Shown one piece after another: positions 8,569-17,265 of a stretch of DNA of 64,000 bases. Position numbers and translations under genes: made by a program. The DNA comes from Thiomicrorhabdus chilensis DSM 12352 (GTDB taxonomy: Bacteria > Pseudomonadota > Gammaproteobacteria > Thiomicrospirales > Thiomicrospiraceae): positions 417,026-481,025 of the forward strand of contig NZ_KI519609.1 of the NCBI RefSeq assembly GCF_000483485.1, in the 5' to 3' direction. How positions within the stretch are numbered: position 1 is the first letter of the stretch; each line of letters opens with the position of its first letter. The notes below the pieces were generated by a model. It did no database searches and was not told where the DNA came from. It worked only from the letters and a program-made list of their open reading frames with translations.

Positions 8569-9106
8569 ATGGGCAGGCCTGTTGATTTTGGTTTTGATGT
8601 TGACGGGGTGCAGTAGCATGAAAGTTGAAGGGTATCGTGGCGCAGAGCCGAAGCTAGATTTGTTTGCCTATTTTGAAGGCAAAACTTACGCCTGGGGGCA
8701 GTTCCAGGATCGTTCCGGTAAGGTTCTGAGACGCTTTACGGTGGAGATTGACGGTCAAGTTAACGCCAATCAACTGACGTTGGACGAACGTTTTGTGTAT
8801 GACGACGGCGAATTTCAGCAACGCATCTGGCGCATTACTCAAACCGGCGAAGGCCGTTATATTGGCGAGGCCGACGATGTGGTAGGGCAGGCTCAGGGGG
8901 AGTCTGCCGGAAATGCATTGAACTGGCGATACACCCTGGATTTGCCTTACAAAGACAGTTCGATTCATGTGCGCTTCGATGACTGGATGTTTCTGCATCC
9001 TGACCGTGTGATGCTGAATCGAGCCGAGGTCAGCAAATGGGGTTTTAAGGTCGGAGAAGTCACCCTGTTTTTCAGCAAGCAGCCGCTTGACGGGGCTGAA
9101 GGGTGA
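8555..9106 (+). CDS. DUF3833 family lipoprotein
   Basis: This 183-residue predicted lipoprotein starts at ATG 8555, overlapping the cfa-like gene by 14 bp. Its N-terminus MRKTKWAGLLILVLMLTGCS is a type II signal peptide with lipobox LTGC. The mature part (YFEGKTYAWGQFQDRSGKV, then VGQAQGESAGNALNWRY and a VHFDDW-like VRFDDWMFLHPDRVMLNRAEV) matches DUF3833, a lipocalin-like family of unknown function found in photolyase/Cfa clusters. It may bind or carry a lipid in the periplasm, which is inference. The octamer CAGGCCTG at 8574 lies in the signal peptide codons. Confidence 0.8.
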   Translation: MRKTKWAGLLILVLMLTGCSSMKVEGYRGAEPKLDLFAYFEGKTYAWGQFQDRSGKVLRRFTVEIDGQVNANQLTLDERFVYDDGEFQQRIWRITQTGEGRYIGEADDVVGQAQGESAGNALNWRYTLDLPYKDSSIHVRFDDWMFLHPDRVMLNRAEVSKWGFKVGEVTLFFSKQPLDGAEG

Positions 9107-9669
9107 AGCGCTTTTTTGGGGGGCTGCAAGCCGGAGCAATACACGCAACGGGCAAACTGGCGCGTTGTTTTTTTCCGGTTTGGGGTCTGGCTTTATGCTT
9201 GCCGTTTCTCAGTCAAAACGCGCTATCATCGACCGCCTGGCAGCCGCTTAATCAAACCACCGCCACCTGGTTATGGCTGGATGTTTATCAGGCAACCCTT
9301 TATGGGCAAGGTGAAATTGACCGGACGAACTTATTGACCGAGCAGACGCCGCTTAAACTGGAGCTGTGTTATTTGCAATCGATCGACAGGCAGGATTTCA
9401 TCAAGGCTGCCAGTGAAGGTCTGCCAAAGCGTTTCAGTCCGGAGTTGTCGACGGAAGTGGCGCGTTTACATGCCGAATACCAGGACGTCTCTGCAGGCGA
9501 TTGCTATACTTTGAGTTACCAGCCGGATTTCGGCACGCAGCTGGCTTTGAACGGACGTACCGTGTTCAGCACCCGGCTAGCAGGGTTCAAGGCGCTCTAT
9601 TTCGGCATTTGGCTTGGGCCGGAGCCGCTTTCCGATTCCGTTAAACAGGGGCTTTTGGAGGGCTTATGA
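9103..9669 (+). CDS. Chalcone isomerase-like family secreted protein
   Basis: This 188-residue protein starts at a GTG (9103) that overlaps the stop of the DUF3833 gene by 4 bp. Residues about 20-42 form a hydrophobic signal sequence (FFPVWGLALCLPFLSQNALSS). The mature part has WLWLDVYQATLYG, a YLQSIDRQDFIKAA segment and a C-terminal LYFGIWLGPEPLSDSVKQGLLEGL, the signature of chalcone-isomerase-like domain proteins. In bacteria these are not flavonoid enzymes and may bind fatty acids. Its place between a lipid-modification group and photolyase supports a lipid-related envelope role. Confidence 0.75.
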   Translation: MKRFFGGLQAGAIHATGKLARCFFPVWGLALCLPFLSQNALSSTAWQPLNQTTATWLWLDVYQATLYGQGEIDRTNLLTEQTPLKLELCYLQSIDRQDFIKAASEGLPKRFSPELSTEVARLHAEYQDVSAGDCYTLSYQPDFGTQLALNGRTVFSTRLAGFKALYFGIWLGPEPLSDSVKQGLLEGL

Positions 9670-11114
9670 AAACCGCATCCGCCACCACCTTAGTCTGGTT
9701 GCAGCGTGAACTGCGTCTCAGTCATCTGCCGGCTCTGCAGCAAGCCTTGAGCGACAGTCAGCGGGTGTTATTGGTGTATTTTCATGATCCGCAACAGCAG
9801 GTCGGCTCCGCGAACAGCACTTGGCTGGCTCACTCTCTGGCCAAACTGCAGCAGCAGGTGTCTGAGAAAGGTGGGAGTTTATGGGTCATTCAGGGTGAGC
9901 TGTCTGATACCTTGTCCAGGCTCATCGAGCATTACGCTGTGCAAGCTGTCTATTACAGTCATCAGGTTGGCGAACCGTTTGCCAGCAGTCAGGAGGTTGC
10001 CCTGCAGGTTTGCCAAAAAGCTCAGGTTGAACTCAGGCCGTTTTTTTCCGAATACTGGTTTGACCCCGGCGTGATTCTCAATAAACAGGATTCACCTTAT
10101 GTGGTGTTTACCCCTTTCTATAAGGCGTTGATGGCGCGCATCGATTTATTGAGTCCGTTTGAGGAGTCGCTTGGAGACCTGAGCAAAACCGCAGTGCAAC
10201 CTTTGGAGCGAAGCTGGCTTGACTTGCCGGAAAACCTTAAAACCCAAATTGAGCAGGCCTGGTCTAAAAAGGTGATGTCACATTGGCAGGTTGGCGAGGC
10301 GGCCGCGTGGCATCGCCTGGACGCTTTTGTTGATGAAAGCTTGTCCAGTTATGACGAGCAGCGCGATTTTCCGGCTGTACACGCCACGAGCGCCTTGTCG
10401 CCGCATTTGCATTTTGGTGAGATTTCCAGCCGAGCCATCTATTTCGAACTTTTGGCCAGAATGGAGTCCTCCGAGTTGGATGCGCAGGCGGTTTATCCGT
10501 GGATTCGGCAACTCGCCTGGCGCGAATTCGCGCGTTTGTTGCTGTGGTTTTTCCCGGAAACGGAGTCTCAGCCGTTTCAGGCCAAGTTCGCCAAAATGCC
10601 GTGGCACAGCGAAAATGAAACTACGCAGGCCTGGTCTCAGGGGAAAACCGGCATTCCGATTATTGATGCCGGCATGCGTGAGCTGTGGGAGACCGGTACC
10701 ATGCATAACCGGGTACGCATGTTGGTGGCTTCGTTTTTGACTAAAAACCTGAATCAACATTGGCTAGTTGGCAAACGTTGGTTTGACGACACCCTGGTGG
10801 ATGCCGATCCCGCCAATAATGTCATGGGATGGCAATGGGTCGCCGGTTGTGGAGTGGATGCCGCGCCTTATTACCGGTTGTTCAACCCTTTGACCCAAAG
10901 CCTTAAGTTTGATGCCGAGGGCACCTATTTGCGTCGTTGGTTGCCGGAGTTGAGCCTGTTGTCAAACAAGGCGATTCACGCCCCCTGGCAGCACATTGAG
11001 GAATGTCGTCTTATAGGCATTCAACTCGGGAAAACCTATCCTGAGCCACTGGTGGATTTGGCGCAAAGTCGTCAGTCACATCTGGAAAGAGTCGCATTCA
11101 TAAAAAATGCTTGA
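9666..11114 (+). CDS. phrB: Cryptochrome/photolyase family DNA photolyase
   Basis: This 482-residue protein has the usual length of class I CPD photolyases. It repairs UV-induced pyrimidine dimers using blue light, with FADH- as catalyst and an antenna pigment. An N-terminal alpha/beta antenna domain (TTLVWLQRELRLSHLPAL) is followed by the FAD domain with RQLAWREFARLLLW, GIPIIDAGMREL, MHNRVRMLVASF and GWQWVAGCGVDAAPYYRLFNP. Its ATG overlaps the previous stop by 4 bp. It is sixth in the operon ending with the LitR-like regulator, which suggests light-induced expression. Two CAGGCCTG octamers (10254, 10626) encode QAWS peptides here. A cryptochrome role cannot be fully excluded. Confidence 0.93.
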   Translation: MKTASATTLVWLQRELRLSHLPALQQALSDSQRVLLVYFHDPQQQVGSANSTWLAHSLAKLQQQVSEKGGSLWVIQGELSDTLSRLIEHYAVQAVYYSHQVGEPFASSQEVALQVCQKAQVELRPFFSEYWFDPGVILNKQDSPYVVFTPFYKALMARIDLLSPFEESLGDLSKTAVQPLERSWLDLPENLKTQIEQAWSKKVMSHWQVGEAAAWHRLDAFVDESLSSYDEQRDFPAVHATSALSPHLHFGEISSRAIYFELLARMESSELDAQAVYPWIRQLAWREFARLLLWFFPETESQPFQAKFAKMPWHSENETTQAWSQGKTGIPIIDAGMRELWETGTMHNRVRMLVASFLTKNLNQHWLVGKRWFDDTLVDADPANNVMGWQWVAGCGVDAAPYYRLFNPLTQSLKFDAEGTYLRRWLPELSLLSNKAIHAPWQHIEECRLIGIQLGKTYPEPLVDLAQSRQSHLERVAFIKNA

Positions 11115-11169
11115 TTGCGAAACCCTGGTATTTTGTCTAAGATACGCACAAACAACTGTGAAATAAATT

Positions 11170-12009
11170 ATGAAGTCCAATGAACCGCTTTATCCAATCC
11201 GAGAAGTGTCTCGCCTGACGGGCGTAAATGCCATTACCCTGCGTGCGTGGGAAAGGCGTTATGCACTGATTGAGCCGGTGCGAACCGATAGCGGCCATAG
11301 ACTTTATACACAGGCGCACATCGAACGCATCAAATCCGCAGTGAAACTGACCGAACAGGGCATTCCCATTAGTCGGGTCAAAGGTTTGTTGGACGAAACG
11401 CTTGCTTCCAGCAGTATCACGGTGTCAGCCGACGATTCGGACTACCCTGCCTTGCTTTTGCAGAAAACCCGTAATTTCGATTTGCCCGGTTTGCATCAGA
11501 CGCTGGATTTTCTATTCACCGATTTGCCCGATGACCAGGTTCTGCATGTCGTGTATCTGGTTTCCAGTGAATTGCAGAGCGAATCCAAAGAACTGGCACG
11601 TCTTTGGGGTGCGGCAGTGCTTCCTAGGCTTTATACGCGCTTACGTTTTTTGACTCGAAGACTCAACCTGATGATCACCAAGCGGGTTTGGATTCAATCA
11701 GGCAGTACTCAAACCTCGGAAGTCAGTCTGGTGTTGGCGGCGCTTTGGTTTGCTTCTCAGGGAAATTATCCGGTCATGCAGATGGATACTCAGCAAGGGG
11801 TGCAAATCAGTTTCGATTCTCTCAAAAAACTGCAATGCGAAGCCTTGGTGGTGGTGGACGATTGCGGTGCCTTTGATGAAGAGGCCTGGTGGGTCTGGAT
11901 TCAAAAACACCCCACTTTGGAATTCCATTACGTGACCAAACAGGCCAAATCATCATTATTGGGCAACCAGCTTCAGGCGGAGCACCACGATCTTGAAACA
12001 CTGTTTTAA
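11170..12009 (+). CDS. litR: MerR-family transcriptional regulator, class II LitR-like
   Basis: This 279-residue regulator has an N-terminal MerR-type winged helix (YPIREVSRLTGVNAITLRAW, then ERRYALIEPVRTDSGHRLYT), identical in plan to CarA/CarH/LitR proteins. Residues about 80-279 match the length of a cobalamin-binding sensor region, but I find no DxHxxG motif or paired light-sensing histidines. It therefore probably does not sense light through adenosylcobalamin. Class II LitR proteins of Pseudomonas work with a separate short LOV protein, and such a gene lies next door at 12121-12585. It likely represses photolyase-cluster promoters in the dark at TGTACA-type sites. It is the last gene of the operon, 55 bp after photolyase. 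Confidence 0.85.
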   Translation: MKSNEPLYPIREVSRLTGVNAITLRAWERRYALIEPVRTDSGHRLYTQAHIERIKSAVKLTEQGIPISRVKGLLDETLASSSITVSADDSDYPALLLQKTRNFDLPGLHQTLDFLFTDLPDDQVLHVVYLVSSELQSESKELARLWGAAVLPRLYTRLRFLTRRLNLMITKRVWIQSGSTQTSEVSLVLAALWFASQGNYPVMQMDTQQGVQISFDSLKKLQCEALVVVDDCGAFDEEAWWVWIQKHPTLEFHYVTKQAKSSLLGNQLQAEHHDLETLF

Positions 12010-12050
12010 TGCTTTTTAAAGTGGTGTTGGTCAGGTTTTTCGGAGTTTAA

Positions 12051-12070
12051 AAAAGGGAAGGCTCCCTTTT
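12051..12070. terminator. Bidirectional terminator between litR and the LOV gene
   Basis: An 8-bp stem (AAAAGGGA / TCCCTTTT) with a 4-nt loop lies between two convergent genes. Its A- and T-rich ends would provide a U-run in either direction. It separates the LitR-like gene (ending 12009) from the LOV gene (ending 12121). Confidence 0.65.
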
Positions 12071-12120
12071 GATTAAGCAATCATTCTTTTTAAGTCAATG
12101 AGCTTTTTTGGCAAGAGTTT

Positions 12121-12585
12121 TTATTGATTTGCTTTGAGAGCTTTAATCTCATTTTCAAGCTGGGCGATTTTTTGATCGGCTTCTTCCAACGCTTCCTGCA
12201 ATAAAACCTGATCGGTCACATCTTTCTGGATGCCGATGAAATAAGTGATTTCATCGACTTCATCATAATAGGGCGTGACGCTGAGTTCATTCCAGAAAAT
12301 CGACCCATCTTTGCGGTAGTTTTTGAGCACGGTACGCACCGCTTCGGCATCATCTATGGCATGACGAATCAGTTTGATCGATTCCTGCTTGGTGTCGTCA
12401 CCCTGTAAAAAACGGCAGTCCTGATAAAGAATTTCATCGGCCGAGTAGCCCGTTAGCTTTTCAAATGCCGGGTTTACATAAATCAGGATGGTGTCAGGCC
12501 CTTCTTTTTCTGCAACCACTACGCCGTCTTGAGCGTTCTCAACCAATTGCAGGAGTAAGGCGTTTCTTAGTTTTGGATCTTTCAT
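12121..12585 (-). CDS. Short LOV blue-light photoreceptor protein
   Basis: This 154-residue single-domain protein binds flavin and forms a blue-light-induced cysteine adduct. Residues about 10-125 are a PAS/LOV core. The photoactive site reads YQDCRFLQGDD near residue 50 (the Cys of GxNCRFLQ, with Asp in place of Asn). Flavin-contacting segments FWNELSVTPYY and YFIGIQKDVTDQ contain the expected Asn and Gln. The C-terminus (EALEEADQKIAQLENEIKAL) is a short coiled coil and there is no effector domain. From memory it closely resembles the short LOV proteins of Pseudomonas putida that act with a class II LitR repressor. It converges with the LitR-like gene, which supports a two-protein photoswitch. 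Confidence 0.92.
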   Translation of the reverse strand: MKDPKLRNALLLQLVENAQDGVVVAEKEGPDTILIYVNPAFEKLTGYSADEILYQDCRFLQGDDTKQESIKLIRHAIDDAEAVRTVLKNYRKDGSIFWNELSVTPYYDEVDEITYFIGIQKDVTDQVLLQEALEEADQKIAQLENEIKALKANQ

Positions 12586-12615
12586 GCGACTACAGATTGA
12601 ATTTAATGGAGCTTC

Positions 12616-12644
12616 ATCTTAGCGTGTTCAAAATCCGGGGGCAA
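12616..12644 (-). promoter_or_regulatory. Putative sigma70-type promoter of the LOV gene
   Basis: Read on the minus strand, TTGCCC (12644-12639) and TAAGAT (12621-12616) are separated by 17 bp and lie about 30 bp upstream of the LOV start codon. No TGTACA-type half-site is seen here, so the LOV gene may be expressed independently of LitR. Confidence 0.4.
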
Positions 12645-12806
12645 GCATTGTCTGTGACAATTGAAACGATTTGTTTGTGCACTTGAGTGGGTGAAGAGGG
12701 GATAACGACGCTGACGCCCGCTGTCGAAAGTGAAGGCTGACGGTTTGGTGTCTGCCTCATTGGAAAGCGTTAATAGGCATTCTTGTTGTAGAGCTCTCTA
12801 GGTTCC

Positions 12807-13781
12807 CTAGCGGTAAGCGGTGATTTTAGACCTTAAGGCAAGTTCGGCTGGATAGGGATGAAAAAACACCTGCTCAGCCAAATAATCCGAACCGTAATGC
12901 ATTAGATACTGTTCCAGGATTTTGATGACGGTAATCAACGGCACCACGCCCTGTATGAATTCTTGTACCGTTTGGTGGTACAGGTTTTTTTCACCGGGGC
13001 TGAGTTGGTGTTTGAAAAAGCCGTATATCTGGTCTAGTACGTGGCGAACTTGGCCGCGTTTTGTGCGGTACGCCAGTAGTTCGGAAAGCTTGTTTTGATA
13101 GCCCAGTAAGCTTTGATGCAGATTGTCCTTGCGGGTGGTGGCGACCAAGGCGCCCATTTCTCGGTGAATCGACGGGCTTTTGGTCAACATCAAATATTTG
13201 TGGTTACGATGAAAGGCCTGAAAATCGGCCAGGCTTGGTTCGCTTGCTAAAAACTCGCGCCATCTGGCCGTGGTATAGAGGCGCACAACAAAATTTTCCC
13301 GCAGCCAGGCATCCTGCAAGCGCCCTTCCTCTTCAATCGCCAGATGCGGTAAAGTCTTTTGCAGATGGCCGGTAAATAGCCCTTGCCCCATCGGATCGGT
13401 GGAGCCGAACCATTCGCCCGATTCGCGGTACACCTTGATACGTTCCAGTCCGCAGCTCGGCGAACGCGACTTGACCACCGCGCCATCGACATTGCGCTGT
13501 TTGATGAGTTCCACCCGTTTTTCGGTATAGTCTTGCAAGCCGTCGGTATAGTCGGTGTGCGATTTGCCGCCCAACACCCGAACCTGGCCTTTGACGTCCA
13601 CCAGGCGCACCGTCTCCCGGGGTGTACCGATCACCGCCGCCTCGGGGCAGAAAGGCACAAAGTCTGCGTATTGGGCAAGCTGGTTTTTGACGAAATCGTC
13701 CTGTGCGTGACCGCCGTTATAACGACACTCCACCCCTTTGAGGCAGTCGGAAACGGCAATTTTCAATCGGGGGAATGTCAT
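12807..13781 (-). CDS. DUF523-DUF1722 fusion protein (copy 1)
   Basis: This 324-residue protein joins an N-terminal DUF523 domain (KIAVSDCLKGVECRYNGG; conserved cysteines; SRSPSCGLERIKVY) to a C-terminal DUF1722 (YbgA-like) domain. DUF1722 genes lie beside photolyase genes in many bacteria, including ybgA-phr in E. coli, and the fusion has no established function. The ATG at 13781 is preferred; a TTG at 13796 is possible. The first about 163 residues differ from copy 2 (21519-22505) at only two or three positions, while the DUF1722 halves are much more diverged. The promoter carries TGTACA/TGTATA-like half-sites, suggesting light regulation. Confidence 0.85.
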   Translation of the reverse strand: MTFPRLKIAVSDCLKGVECRYNGGHAQDDFVKNQLAQYADFVPFCPEAAVIGTPRETVRLVDVKGQVRVLGGKSHTDYTDGLQDYTEKRVELIKQRNVDGAVVKSRSPSCGLERIKVYRESGEWFGSTDPMGQGLFTGHLQKTLPHLAIEEEGRLQDAWLRENFVVRLYTTARWREFLASEPSLADFQAFHRNHKYLMLTKSPSIHREMGALVATTRKDNLHQSLLGYQNKLSELLAYRTKRGQVRHVLDQIYGFFKHQLSPGEKNLYHQTVQEFIQGVVPLITVIKILEQYLMHYGSDYLAEQVFFHPYPAELALRSKITAYR

Positions 13782-13813
13782 GGGTTTTAATCTCAATAAT
13801 AAGCTTGAATTTA

Positions 13814-13844
13814 ATTATACATTAGTTGTACGAATTATGTATAG
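13814..13844 (-). promoter_or_regulatory. Putative LitR-type operator/promoter of DUF523-DUF1722 copy 1
   Basis: On the minus strand the order is TATACA, GTACA, TGTATA, ending in a -10-like TATAAT (13819-13814). The spacing and composition resemble the divergent promoter at 5107-5158. A good -35 hexamer is not seen. Binding by the LitR-like regulator is inferred. Confidence 0.5.
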
Positions 13845-13947
13845 GTAATGTGGTCAGCTTGGCTTGAAAGGAAAAGTCGCATTCAGGCCATCAATCGTCT
13901 GAAAACATTATGGAAATTGCCTTAAATGGCATAAACTAGAGCCTTTA

Positions 13948-16635
13948 TTGGATTGTTTATTGTTAAGGTTGGTTGGGCGTTTGTTAGCTTGGAAGCACAT
14001 TCAAAAATATGTATTGGCTTACGGAATGTTTGCCTTGTTGGTCGGGGCTTTATTGTTTCAGGCTTTTGAATCCCGGCATCATGACCAGGTTGAGGCGGAA
14101 AGTCGGCTGGTGAAAATCACCTTTCAGTCTGTTTTGAAAGGCTTTGAGAATAACGCTGAACTGTTTTATTTGAATGTGATTGATCGCCCGGAAAATACCC
14201 GGCTGATGAAAGCGGTTTACCAAGCCTCTGAATCGCAGAGGGCCGAGTTACGTCAAAAACTTTACGCCAACCTGATTGATAATTACCGTTCTATGGGCGA
14301 CTTTAAAATCAAACAGTTGCATTTCCACCTCAAAAACAATGACAGCTTTCTGCGGTTTCACCGTCCTGAAAAGTACGACGATAACTTGACCGAAGTGCGC
14401 CCTACGGTGGCTTATGTGAATCAAAAACAACAAACCATATCCGGGTTTGAAGAAGGGCGTATATTTAACGGTTACCGCTTTGTGTTTCCGCTTTTTGACG
14501 GGGATGAACATGTCGGCTCAGTGGAAACCTCGGTTTCCATGCAGGTGCTCATCGATCAGATGCAGGCCGAACTGGGGGAACAGGCCGGTTTTATGATTCA
14601 AAGTGCACTGGTCAAGCAGAAAGTGTTTTCATCGGAGGCTTCAAATTACCGGCCTACCTCATTTTCCTCCAATTTTTTATATGAAAGCTCCATTACACCG
14701 CACGATGGAGACAGCCTGCCGGATCGTCTGATTCAAACTTTAACGCTTTCCAAACCGATTGAAAGTTTTTTGCCGGTTGAACGTGAACGTACCTATGAAG
14801 TGCATGACCGAGGTGCAGATTATTTTCTGACTTTTGTGCCGATTAAAAATGCGGTATCCAAGCAGACGGTCGCTTATTTGATGTTTGCCAAAGAAAACTT
14901 TAAACACCAGCAGCTGTTGATGCAGTTTCTAATCTCCCTGCTTGCCATTCTTGTTTTGGGGGCTTTGATTTTTTGGCTGTTTTATCAGATCAAAATGAAT
15001 GAAAAACGTTTGAGACAGCTCCAGCGGGAGACTGAGCACAAAAACACCCTTTTGAGCAAGGCGCAAGAGGTGGCAAAACTTGGATACTGGAATCTGGATC
15101 TGAAAAGCAATCAGCTGTACTGGAGTGACGAGGTATATCGGATTTTTGGTCTGCAGGCTCAGGAATTCGACGCGACCTATGAGGCGTTTCTGGAGTATGT
15201 GTATCCAGAGGATAAAGAACGCCTCATCCAGGCTTACGCGGATTCTCTGGAGAATAAAAAGCAATACCGGATTACTCATCGCATCATTCGCCAAAATGGT
15301 GAGTTGGGTTATGTGCAGGAGGAGTGCCGACATGAACTGGATGAGCATGGTGAAATTGTTCGTTCTATCGGTACAGTGTTGGACATCAGTGAGCAGGTTC
15401 ACCATGAACAACGCCTGCAAAGCCTTAAAGAGCAGTATCAATCTTTGGTGCAGAGTGTGCCTGAAATCGTATTCCGTTGTGAGTTGGATGAGGATTGGAC
15501 CATGCTGTTTGTGAACGATTCGATTGAAAAAATCACCGGTTATCCGGCCAGCGACTTCATCGGCAACCGGGTGAGAGGGTTTGCCAGCATCATCCATCCT
15601 GAAGATTTGGAAAGGGTGATGGCCTCGGAGGATGATCAGTATGAACTCGAGTACCGTTTATTGCATCGCTCGGGTGAAATCGTTTATGTCAAAGAACATG
15701 GTCAAACCGTAATATTGGAAGAGGGGCATGAGGTGCTTGAGGGGATCATTGCCGATGTCACTTCTGAAAAACAGGCCTTGCAGCGGCTTCAGCGGTTCAT
15801 TGATACTCAGAGCCAGATTGTGATTGTGCGTAAAGGCCGTGAACTGGTGTATGCCAACAAGAGCTTATTCAAGTTTTTGGGTTATGTCGATTTGTCAGAT
15901 TTCAATCGCCATCATCAGTGCATGTGTGAATTTTTTCTTCCTCAGGAAGAGTTTTTTCATGTCGAACCGACAGATGACCGGGACTGGGTTGAAGTCTTGT
16001 TAGCCTTGCCCGGCAGTAAGCGTAACGTATTGATGCAGGACCATGCAGGTAAACGCCACGTGTTTTCGGTTTCGGTGAATGCGTTTGATGAGACCTCAAC
16101 CATTATCACGTTTAATGATATCAGTGACACCATGCGCGAGCACATTGACTGGAAGTATCGTGCTTCTCATGACCCTTTGACCGGCTGCCTGAATCGCCAT
16201 TTCCTGGAGAAGAATTATCAGGAGTTGGTGTCCGAGATGACCCGTTCTGGAAAGTCGGCAGGCCTGATACTGTTTGATGTGGATTTTTTCAAAAACATCA
16301 ACGATACCTATGGGCACAACCGTGGGGATCAGGTTCTGAAGGCGTTGGCCAAACTGGTACAGTCTCATGTCCGTGATTCGGACCGATTGATTCGTTGGGG
16401 CGGCGAAGAGTTTTTGCTGCTCTTCCCGGTGGATTCCCTGGAAGGGGTGGAGGCTTTCGCCAGCCATCTCAGAGTCCGAATCGAGGACAACCCGATGGCC
16501 GATCTGGCTTTGACGTGCAGCTTTGGCGGAACCTTGATAGAAGGCTCCGAGAAACTCAAAAAATCCATTTCACGAGCCGATGAAGCCCTTTACTATGTCA
16601 AAGAAAATGGCCGTAACGGGGTTAGGGTGCAGTGA
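13948..16635 (+). CDS. Membrane-bound sensor diguanylate cyclase with PAS domains
   Basis: This protein of about 895 residues makes c-di-GMP from GTP at the inner membrane. Layout: a first transmembrane segment (about residues 25-45), a periplasmic sensor of about 280 residues, a second segment (about 330-350, LISLLAILVLGALIFWLFYQ), two or three PAS repeats (about 370-730) and a C-terminal GGDEF domain (about 735-895). The active site reads WGGEEF. An RxxD inhibitory site (RDSD) lies five residues before it, so product feedback is expected. The start is uncertain: TTG at 13948 gives full length, while TTG at 13981, with AAGG upstream, would shorten it by 11 residues. The ligand is unknown. 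Confidence 0.88.
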   Translation: MDCLLLRLVGRLLAWKHIQKYVLAYGMFALLVGALLFQAFESRHHDQVEAESRLVKITFQSVLKGFENNAELFYLNVIDRPENTRLMKAVYQASESQRAELRQKLYANLIDNYRSMGDFKIKQLHFHLKNNDSFLRFHRPEKYDDNLTEVRPTVAYVNQKQQTISGFEEGRIFNGYRFVFPLFDGDEHVGSVETSVSMQVLIDQMQAELGEQAGFMIQSALVKQKVFSSEASNYRPTSFSSNFLYESSITPHDGDSLPDRLIQTLTLSKPIESFLPVERERTYEVHDRGADYFLTFVPIKNAVSKQTVAYLMFAKENFKHQQLLMQFLISLLAILVLGALIFWLFYQIKMNEKRLRQLQRETEHKNTLLSKAQEVAKLGYWNLDLKSNQLYWSDEVYRIFGLQAQEFDATYEAFLEYVYPEDKERLIQAYADSLENKKQYRITHRIIRQNGELGYVQEECRHELDEHGEIVRSIGTVLDISEQVHHEQRLQSLKEQYQSLVQSVPEIVFRCELDEDWTMLFVNDSIEKITGYPASDFIGNRVRGFASIIHPEDLERVMASEDDQYELEYRLLHRSGEIVYVKEHGQTVILEEGHEVLEGIIADVTSEKQALQRLQRFIDTQSQIVIVRKGRELVYANKSLFKFLGYVDLSDFNRHHQCMCEFFLPQEEFFHVEPTDDRDWVEVLLALPGSKRNVLMQDHAGKRHVFSVSVNAFDETSTIITFNDISDTMREHIDWKYRASHDPLTGCLNRHFLEKNYQELVSEMTRSGKSAGLILFDVDFFKNINDTYGHNRGDQVLKALAKLVQSHVRDSDRLIRWGGEEFLLLFPVDSLEGVEAFASHLRVRIEDNPMADLALTCSFGGTLIEGSEKLKKSISRADEALYYVKENGRNGVRVQ

Positions 16636-16692
16636 CAAATTCTCTCTTGCTTTGTTAATGTGGATTGAAATTTCTTGGATGGATTTTTGAGT

Positions 16693-17265
16693 ATGATGAG
16701 TTTGGAAGATTTACCTTTTGTGCAGATCATTATCAGTGTGCTGGTGCCGTTTGCCATTATCGTCACGCGCTGGATCGTCAAAAAACTGGTGTTGAACTTG
16801 GGGCAGGTCAAGCATGTACCAGCTGAACGGGCTTATCAGGTGTATCGCTATTTCAAAGCCTTGATCACCGTTTCCTGGTTGGTGGTCTTGCTGGTGGTCT
16901 GGGGGATCGACTATCAGGCTTTGTTGGTGGTGGCTTCTTCAGTATTAGCGGTGATTGGAGTGGCTTTGGTCGCACAATGGTCTATTCTGAGTAACATCAC
17001 CGCCAGCATTATTGTGTTTTTCAGCATGCCGGCCAAAATCGGCGACGAGGTGGAAATCATCGACGGCGTCAACAGCGTCAAAGGCGTGATTACCGAGATC
17101 AACTTTTTCAATATTCTGCTCATCGACGAAGACGGCAATCAGCTCGCTTATCCAAATAACCTGATTCTGCAGAAGCCGGTGAGAAAAACCCAGCAAAAAT
17201 CAGAAAAACAGGATGCACAGCAGAGCAGTGTGATTCGACAGCGCTTTAAACGCCGTCAATCTTAA
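16693..17265 (+). CDS. Small MscS-family mechanosensitive channel-like protein
   Basis: This protein of about 190 residues has three hydrophobic segments (VQIIISVLVPFAIIV, LITVSWLVVLLVVWG, ALLVVASSVLAVIGVALVAQ). The third is followed by SILSNITASIIVFFSMPAKIGDEVEII, which corresponds to the pore-lining helix and beta domain of MscS channels. It stops after the beta domain (NPNNLIL-like YPNNLILQKPV) and lacks the large C-terminal cage domain. It likely acts in osmotic adaptation. The ATG at 16693 has GGA about nine bases upstream; ATGs at 16675 and 16696 are alternatives. A larger MscS relative lies at 17888. Confidence 0.75.
   Translation: MMSLEDLPFVQIIISVLVPFAIIVTRWIVKKLVLNLGQVKHVPAERAYQVYRYFKALITVSWLVVLLVVWGIDYQALLVVASSVLAVIGVALVAQWSILSNITASIIVFFSMPAKIGDEVEIIDGVNSVKGVITEINFFNILLIDEDGNQLAYPNNLILQKPVRKTQQKSEKQDAQQSSVIRQRFKRRQS

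Noticed and set aside
12786-12812. CTAGGTTCCCTAG palindrome near the end of DUF523-DUF1722 copy 1 as an attachment site
   Set aside because: It is short, there is no second copy, and there is no integrase or foreign DNA nearby.
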